Source: DATAVB01 sp036267955
Lineage (GTDB): Bacteria; Actinomycetota; Actinomycetes; Mycobacteriales; QHCD01
NCBI GenBank assembly: GCA_036267955.1
Contig: DATAVB010000046.1
Span: 62,001 to 126,000 of the forward strand
Length of the DNA stretch: 64,000 bases
Reading direction: 5' to 3'
Shown: positions 59,148 to 64,000 of the stretch, piece after piece
Numbering within the stretch: the first letter of the stretch is position 1
Layout: each line of letters opens with the position of its first letter
Position numbers and translations under genes: made by a program
The notes under the pieces: model-generated
Told to the model about the DNA's origin: nothing
Databases searched by the model: none
What the model saw: the letters and a program-made list of their open reading frames with translations, nothing else

Positions 59148-60009
59148 GGACCGGCAGGAGAGCCTCGACCTGCTGATCGGGCTGCTTGACCTGGAACAGC
59201 TCGAGGTCGACATCTTCCGCGGCCTGTCGCCGCAGGTGTCGATGCAGCGGGTATTCGGCGGCCAGGTCGCCGGGCAGGCGCTGGTCGCGGCCGGCCGGAC
59301 CGTGCCGGCCGACCGCGCGGTGCATTCGCTGCACGCGTACTTCCTGCGCCCGGGCGACCCGAAGATCCCGATCATCTACACCGTCGATCGGATCCGCGAC
59401 GGCCGCTCGTTCACCTCCCGGCGGGTGATCGCGATCCAGCATGGCAAGGCGATCTTCAGTCTCTCGGCGTCGTTCCACATCGCCGAGGAGGGGCTGGAGC
59501 ACCAGACCGGGATGCCGACCGCGCCGGACCCGGAATCGCTACCCACGCTGGACGAACGGCTCGCCCCGTTCGCCGACACGCTGGAGGAGCGGGCCCGGCT
59601 GCCCCAGCCGATCGACCTGCGCTACGTGCAGGATCCGGCGTGGGCGCAGCGGGCGTCCGGGCCGCGGCCGGGGCCGACGCTGGTGTGGCTGCGGGCGGCG
59701 GGAAAGTTGCCGGACGACCCGCTGCTGCACCTGTGCGCGCTGACCTTCGCCAGCGACCTGACCCTGTTGGAATCGGTGGCGGTGCGGCACGGCATGGCGT
59801 TCTCGGTCGACCTGCAGGCGGCCAGCCTCGACCATGCGATGTGGTTCCACGCGCCGTTCCGGGCCGACGGCTGGCTGCTGTACGAGTCGGAGAGCCCGGC
59901 GGCCAGCGGCGGTCGGGGGCTTGCCACCGGACGGATCTGGACCCGGGAGGGCCGCCAGGTCGCCTCCGTCGTACAGGAAGGCCTGCTGCGCCCCCTGCGT
60001 CGCAGCTGA
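59140..60009 (+). CDS. tesB: Acyl-CoA thioesterase II TesB
   Basis: TesB hydrolyses medium- and long-chain acyl-CoA. The 289-residue double hotdog protein has RGLSPQVSMQRVFGGQVAGQALVAA, SLHAYFLRPGDPKIPIIYTVDRIRDGRSFTSRRV, LAFTLTFASDLTLLES-like text, HAMWFHAPFRADGWLLYESES and ATGRIWTREGRQVASVVQEGLLR. ATG 59140 overlaps the pyk stop by 8 bp, a pairing frequent in actinobacteria. Confidence 0.93.
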   Translation: MSEDRQESLDLLIGLLDLEQLEVDIFRGLSPQVSMQRVFGGQVAGQALVAAGRTVPADRAVHSLHAYFLRPGDPKIPIIYTVDRIRDGRSFTSRRVIAIQHGKAIFSLSASFHIAEEGLEHQTGMPTAPDPESLPTLDERLAPFADTLEERARLPQPIDLRYVQDPAWAQRASGPRPGPTLVWLRAAGKLPDDPLLHLCALTFASDLTLLESVAVRHGMAFSVDLQAASLDHAMWFHAPFRADGWLLYESESPAASGGRGLATGRIWTREGRQVASVVQEGLLRPLRRS

Positions 60010-60065
60010 ACCCGAACGCCCACGGGGGAGAGCGCGGACGGGCCGGCAAGGGGTGGCTCCGAGTC

Positions 60066-60106
60066 GTTCATCGGTTGTTCACGACCATTCCGGGCTGCCG
60101 TATGAC
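60066..60106 (+). promoter_or_regulatory. PHO-box-like direct repeat and -10 upstream of the phospholipase C gene
   Basis: GTTCATCGGTT at 60066-60076 is followed directly by GTTCACGACCA at 60077-60087. Two 11-bp units beginning GTTCA are the pattern PhoP binds in Streptomyces and relatives. A TATGAC -10-like box lies at 60101-60106, so the second unit would cover the -35 region. The gene downstream is a phospholipase, a typical phosphate-starvation target. Confidence 0.65.
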
Positions 60107-60169
60107 GGCGGAGTCAGACTCATCGCCGCACCGTCATCGCACCGTCATCGCGCCGCCGGAGGTCGTTCC

Positions 60170-62230
60170 ATGCCCGAGTCCCATTCGCTCAGCCGCCGCC
60201 GGTTCATCGGCGGCGCGGCCGGGGTGGCCGCCTCGGCCGGCCTGCTTGGCGCGACGCCGGGCCTCACGGGTGTTGGCGAGGCCGAGACCGCGCCGCGCCG
60301 CCGGGGCAGCCTTGATGACGTCGAGCACGTCGTCGTGCTGATGCAGGAGAATCGGTCGTTCGACCACTACTACGGCACCATGCGTGGCGTCCGCGGCTTC
60401 GGCGACCGGACCGCGCTGCAGTTGCCCGGCGGTCGGGACGTCTTCCATCAGCCGGACCCGACCCGGACCGACGGTGGCTACCTGCTCCCGTTCCACGTCG
60501 ACACTCGCAAGGTCGACGGCCAGGAACTCGGCGACCTCGACCACAGTTGGGACGGCACCCACGCCGCCTGGGCGAACGGGGCCTACGACGGCTGGATCCC
60601 GGCCAAGTCGGCCATGACCATGTCGTACTTCACCGGCGACGACGTCCCGTTTCATCACGCGCTGGCCCGGTCGTTCACGGTCTGCGACAACTACTTCTGC
60701 TCGATCCAGGGGCCAACCACGCCCAACCGGCTGTTCCACTGGACCGGCACCATCGACCCGGCCGGAACGGCGGGCGGCCCGGCGATCGACAATCCGGCCG
60801 ACTACAACCCGGTCTATTCCTGGAAGACCTATCCCGAGCGCCTGCAGGAGGCCGGAATCTCCTGGCAGGTGTACGCCAACGACGAGATCGGCGACGACGG
60901 TGCGCATCCGTATGTCGGCGATTACGGCGACAATCCACTGTGGCTGTTCCAGGCGTACCACGATGCGCTCGCCGCGTCGGATCCGAAGGCCCGGCAACTC
61001 GCCGAGCGGGCCAGCCTGCGTGCGGCCTGGAAGCCGGACGCTGGCCTCGGCGAGAATGTGGACCACGTTATTGCGCAATTTGCCGCCGACTGTCAGGCGG
61101 GAACGCTGCCGGCCGTTTCCTGGGTGGTGGCGCCGTACGGCTATTCCGAGCACCCGGCCGCCCGCCCGGTGGACGGAGAGGCTTACGTACAGGGTGTTCT
61201 GAATTCTCTGTGGAAGAACCCGAAGTTGTGGGAATCAACGGTCGTCTTCATCAACTATGACGAGAACGACGGTTTCTTCGACCATGTCACACCGCCGGTC
61301 GCGCCACCTGGAACGGCCCAGGAATATGTCGGTGGAATTCCGGTCGGCCTCGGACCACGCGTGCCGATGTCGGTGATCTCACCGTGGAGCCGTGGCGGTT
61401 GGGTCAATTCCGAGGTCTTCGACCACACCTCGGTGTTGCGTTTCCTGGAGAAATGGACCGGTGTCGCCGAACCGAACATTTCGGCGTGGCGGCGGGCGAT
61501 CACCGGCGACCTGACCGGTTGCTTCGATTTCACCCGGCCCAACCGGACGCTGCCGTTGTTGCCGGATACCGCCGCGCTGCGCACGCAAGCCGACAACCTG
61601 GACCCGACGCTGCCCGACCCGGCGCCGCCCGTGGTCGGTCGGCAGGCCATTCCGGAACAGGACGCCGGTACGGCGCCGGCCCGCGCCCTGCCGTACCAGC
61701 CGGTCGCTGACCTGGAGGTGACGTCCGGGACGGTCCGGGTCCGGATGGGCAACAGCGGATCCGGGGCGCTGCAGCTTGCGGTGTACTCGCTGGCCGGGCC
61801 CGCGCAGCGCTTCGACCTGCCGCCTGGCGGTGGTGCCGAGGGGGCGGTCGAGTTGGAAGCGGTGACCGGCGCGTACGACGTGTGGGTGCACGGGCCGAAC
61901 GGATTCCTGCGCCGGGCCAGCGGCGACGCGGCGACCAGTCGGCTCGGGGTCGAGGTGGCACTGGAGATCGTCGGGCGGGAATCGCACCCGTCCCTGCGGT
62001 TGCGGCTGCGCAATTCCGGCGGCTCGACCGTGACGGCCGAGGTGGCCGGTCGAGGGTGCCGGCGCCAGTCGGTCCGGATTGGCCGGCGATACAGCCTGAG
62101 TCTCGACCTCGACCCGATTCGCGCCGAGAACGGCTGGTACGACATTTCGGTGACCCTGGCCGGGGAGGCGGGTTACCGGCGCCGGTTCGCTGGCCACCTG
62201 GAGAACGGCGAACCCAGCCGCACCGCCTGA
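60170..62230 (+). CDS. Tat-exported phospholipase C (non-haemolytic PlcN-type)
   Basis: The 686-residue protein starts at ATG 60170, 8 bp after GGAGG. A twin-arginine signal (SRRRFIGGAAGVAASAGLLG, residues 8-27) directs folded export. The phosphoesterase domain begins DDVEHVVVLMQENRSFDHYYGTMRGVRGFGD, and includes SIQGPTTPNRLFHWTGTIDP, INYDENDGFFDHVTPP and SPWSRGGWVNSEVFDHTSVLRFLE. Two C-terminal bacterial phospholipase C domains (DUF756-like) lie at about residues 510-590 and 600-680. It likely cleaves phospholipid head groups outside the cell. Confidence 0.92.
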   Translation: MPESHSLSRRRFIGGAAGVAASAGLLGATPGLTGVGEAETAPRRRGSLDDVEHVVVLMQENRSFDHYYGTMRGVRGFGDRTALQLPGGRDVFHQPDPTRTDGGYLLPFHVDTRKVDGQELGDLDHSWDGTHAAWANGAYDGWIPAKSAMTMSYFTGDDVPFHHALARSFTVCDNYFCSIQGPTTPNRLFHWTGTIDPAGTAGGPAIDNPADYNPVYSWKTYPERLQEAGISWQVYANDEIGDDGAHPYVGDYGDNPLWLFQAYHDALAASDPKARQLAERASLRAAWKPDAGLGENVDHVIAQFAADCQAGTLPAVSWVVAPYGYSEHPAARPVDGEAYVQGVLNSLWKNPKLWESTVVFINYDENDGFFDHVTPPVAPPGTAQEYVGGIPVGLGPRVPMSVISPWSRGGWVNSEVFDHTSVLRFLEKWTGVAEPNISAWRRAITGDLTGCFDFTRPNRTLPLLPDTAALRTQADNLDPTLPDPAPPVVGRQAIPEQDAGTAPARALPYQPVADLEVTSGTVRVRMGNSGSGALQLAVYSLAGPAQRFDLPPGGGAEGAVELEAVTGAYDVWVHGPNGFLRRASGDAATSRLGVEVALEIVGRESHPSLRLRLRNSGGSTVTAEVAGRGCRRQSVRIGRRYSLSLDLDPIRAENGWYDISVTLAGEAGYRRRFAGHLENGEPSRTA

Positions 62231-62280
62231 CCCATTCCGACCCGCCGGTCTCGGTTGCTCCCGCTCGCCCCGCCGATTTC

Positions 62281-62335
62281 CATGATCGTGATCGGTTTTT
62301 CGTTGCTATAGCCCCAATATCCGATCACGATCATG
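62281..62335. repeat. Perfect 15-bp-arm inverted repeat after the phospholipase gene
   Basis: CATGATCGTGATCGG (62281-62295) and CCGATCACGATCATG (62321-62335) are perfect reverse complements around a 25-base AT-rich loop. A TTT before and AAA after extend it past one mismatch. It lies between two convergent genes, so it may end transcription from both sides. Its ATGATC core recurs at 35723 and 44248. Confidence 0.8.
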
Positions 62336-62348
62336 AAAAAGGGCGGCA

Positions 62349-62411
62349 GTCAGCGAGCAGGGGTCAGCCGGCGCAGGGGTCAGCCGGCGCAGAGGTCAGC
62401 CGGCGGCCGGG
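62349..62411. repeat. 16-bp tandem repeat next to the oxidoreductase 3' end
   Basis: GTCAGCCGGCGCAGGG starts at 62363, with further copies at 62379 and 62395 (diverging) and a decayed one at 62349. The tract ends at the stop codon of the minus-strand gene (62414). Every copy carries TCA, which reads TGA on the minus strand. Confidence 0.8.
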
Positions 62412-62413
62412 GG

Positions 62414-63385
62414 TCAGGGGATCAGTAGGACCCGTCCCTGCCGGGTGCGGTCGGCCAACAGTTCGTGGGCCCGGGCGGCCTCTGTCAGCGGCACCGTCGC
62501 CTGGACGGAGACCCGCAGCCGGCCGGCCACGGCGTGCTCGGTGACCTCCTCCATCTCCTCCCGGGCCGGCCCGGGCCGCGCCGTCCGCCAGCCCAGCAGG
62601 CTGAACCCGGTCACCGACTTCAACCCGAAAAGGCTCTGCACCGGCACCTCCGGCAGCTCACCGCTGGCGGCGCCGTACAGGACCAGCCGGCCGAACGGGG
62701 CGAGCAGGTCGAGGCTCTGCGCCGTGACCCGACCGCCGATGCTGTCGAGGATCACATCCACACCGTCCGGCGCGGCGGCCCGGACCTGCTCGGCCCAGTC
62801 CGGCGCGGTGCCGTCGACGGCGACGTCAGCCCCGTTCTCCCGGACGAAGTCGAACTTGGCCGCCGATCCGGTGGTGGCGATCACCGTGCCCGCGCCCTCC
62901 AGCCGGGCCAGTTGCAGGGTCAGCTGACCGATGCCGCCGGAGGCGGCGTGCACCAGCACGGTCTCGCCCTTGCTGAGCCGGCCGGTACGCAGGACGCGCA
63001 GCGCCACCGGCGCCGGCATCGCCAGCGCACTGGCCAACCCGAGATCGAGGCCGTCCGGTACGGGCGCCAGCCAGTCCGCGTCGGCCAGCGCGAAATCGGC
63101 GTACGCGTCCACCGCAACCAGCGCGACGACGCGGTCGCCGACCCGTACGTTCCCGACTCCGGAGCCCAGCGCCTCGACCGTCCCGACCACGTCACCGTGC
63201 GGGCTGCCCGGCAGTGGCGACTGGCCGAGCCGACTGGTCCCGCCGCGCATCGCGGTGTCGACGAAACTGCCGCCGATCGCCTCGGTCCGGATGAGCACCT
63301 GCCCGGCCTCGGGCCGCGGCGGGTCGACCTCCTCGATCCGCAGGACCTCCGGGCCGCCGTACTCGTGGTAACGCACTCTTCGCAT
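62414..63385 (-). CDS. NADPH:quinone oxidoreductase (zinc-independent MDR family)
   Basis: The 323-residue enzyme has the QOR/crotonyl-reductase type fold: MRRVRYHEYGGPEVLRIEEVDPPRPEAGQVLIR, PLPGSPHGDVVGTVEALG, and the nucleotide-binding VLVHAASGGIGQLTLQLARLEGAGTVIATT. DVILDSIGG and GRLVLYGAASG follow. The structural zinc cysteines of alcohol dehydrogenases are absent. ATG 63385 is the start, and the upstream open frame runs into the operator region. It is divergent from a MarR regulator, its likely repressor. Confidence 0.92.
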   Translation of the reverse strand: MRRVRYHEYGGPEVLRIEEVDPPRPEAGQVLIRTEAIGGSFVDTAMRGGTSRLGQSPLPGSPHGDVVGTVEALGSGVGNVRVGDRVVALVAVDAYADFALADADWLAPVPDGLDLGLASALAMPAPVALRVLRTGRLSKGETVLVHAASGGIGQLTLQLARLEGAGTVIATTGSAAKFDFVRENGADVAVDGTAPDWAEQVRAAAPDGVDVILDSIGGRVTAQSLDLLAPFGRLVLYGAASGELPEVPVQSLFGLKSVTGFSLLGWRTARPGPAREEMEEVTEHAVAGRLRVSVQATVPLTEAARAHELLADRTRQGRVLLIP

Positions 63386-63412
63386 GCTGTCCCGCCTCAG
63401 AGTCGATTCGAT

Positions 63413-63435
63413 CAATGTTGGTGTGGCCAACATTG
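63413..63435. promoter_or_regulatory. Palindromic operator between oxidoreductase and MarR genes
   Basis: CAATGTTGG-TGTGG-CCAACATTG is a 9-bp perfect inverted repeat with a 5-bp centre. A related half (CCAACGTTAG) follows, with TTGG-TTAAG-CCAA in between. It sits in the 110-bp divergent gap, where MarR-type regulators normally bind. Confidence 0.75.
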
Positions 63436-63495
63436 GTTAAGCCAACGTTAGCAGGCTTCGTGGGTGACGCCAACAAGCGTCGGTATGGTGGGCCC

Positions 63496-63966
63496 GTGAC
63501 CCACTACGACGCGTGCAAACACCATGACGGGGCGCCGGCACGCCTGCGTGGCACCGCATTCTGGTTGCTCGGGCGCGCGTCGCTCGACGCGCAACGACTC
63601 ACCCAGGAGCGGCTGGCGGCGGCGGGAATGCGCCGGGGCTTCTACGGTGTACTGGCCGTGCTCGCCGAGTTCGGCCCCTCGGCGCAGGCGGACATCGGCC
63701 GTCGGCTGGGCGTCGATCGCAGCGACATGGTGGCCATCCTGAACGATCTGGAGAGCGAGCGGTACGTCACCCGCGCACCGGATCCGGCGGACCGGCGTCG
63801 GAACAGTGTCGTGCTGACGAGGGCCGGTCGGGCCGCGCTCGGCCGTTTCGACCGGGCGATCGGCGAGGCGGAGAAAGCCGTGTTGAGCTCATTGAGCGTC
63901 ACGGAACGGGCGAGCCTGGTCGGATTGCTGCAGCGCATCGTGCACAACGAAATGCCGTCCGGCTGA
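63496..63966 (+). CDS. MarR-family transcriptional regulator
   Basis: The GTG at 63496 gives 156 residues. The winged-helix part includes GFYGVLAVLAEFGPSAQADIGRRLGVDRSDMVAILNDLESERYVTRAPDPADRRRNSVVLTRAGRAAL, with the classic DPADRR wing. It faces the quinone oxidoreductase gene and an operator-like palindrome lies between them, so it most likely represses both genes until a quinone or phenolic inducer binds. Confidence 0.92.
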   Translation: MTHYDACKHHDGAPARLRGTAFWLLGRASLDAQRLTQERLAAAGMRRGFYGVLAVLAEFGPSAQADIGRRLGVDRSDMVAILNDLESERYVTRAPDPADRRRNSVVLTRAGRAALGRFDRAIGEAEKAVLSSLSVTERASLVGLLQRIVHNEMPSG

Positions 63967-64000
63967 CCCGTACTATTCGTCGTCGTCATCCATCGCGCCG

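Overview
This 64 kb window is high-GC, densely packed DNA with many GTG starts and 4-bp ATGA/GTGA stop-start overlaps. It is chromosomal core of an actinobacterium. The marker set supports this: a division and cell wall (dcw) cluster ending in ftsZ, pgeF, a YggS-type gene, sepF, yggT and wag31/divIVA; a PriA-type HisA; a Trp-operon-associated membrane protein; and actinobacterial dnaE1. MurE carries the DNPR signature of meso-diaminopimelate-adding enzymes, so the peptidoglycan is probably of the meso-DAP type. A member of the Micromonosporaceae or a near relative fits the gene order, but the family-level placement is inference. No rRNA, tRNA, insertion sequence, prophage or CRISPR array is visible.

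Layout. Positions 1-17.7 kb hold the dcw cluster on the + strand: ftsI (5' end outside the window), murE, murF, mraY, murD, ftsW, murG, murC, ftsQ, a 592-bp repeat-bearing gap, ftsZ, pgeF, a YggS-type gene, sepF, yggT, divIVA and a small membrane protein with a Cys-rich tail. Positions 17.8-28.2 kb hold a cation/proton antiporter, a DksA/TraR zinc-finger protein with a histone-H1-like tail, lspA, an RluD-type pseudouridine synthase, a CPBP membrane protease, a double-GNAT protein, dnaE1 and a DUF2567-like membrane protein. A LON-domain protein (minus strand) follows. Positions 29.2-41.5 kb are amino-acid biosynthesis: hisD-hisC-hisB, a 58-residue membrane protein, hisH, then (past a minus-strand secreted SH3-like protein) priA-hisF-hisI, which runs directly into trpE, a Trp-associated membrane protein, trpC, trpB and trpA. 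There is no trpF, so PriA very likely serves both pathways.

Positions 41.6-48.8 kb are more mixed: lgt, a VIT1-family transporter, a membrane-anchored SRPBCC/CoxG-like protein, a minus-strand tetR-ABC ATPase-permease operon, a GH29 alpha-L-fucosidase and an orphan TadE/G-like protein. From 49.2 kb come gltB-gltD, a minus-strand group (GNAT, murQ, ArsR regulator), pyk-tesB, a Tat-exported phospholipase C behind a PHO-box-like site, and a divergent quinone oxidoreductase/MarR pair with a palindromic operator.

Functionally, the window joins cell-wall precursor synthesis, septum assembly and polar growth with lipoprotein maturation (lspA and lgt), histidine and tryptophan synthesis, ammonia assimilation and peptidoglycan recycling. 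The features least explained by known families are cis elements: an array of 18-bp double-palindrome repeats upstream of ftsZ, several intergenic inverted repeats, and short tandem repeats at gene 3' ends. I see no convincing new multi-gene system.
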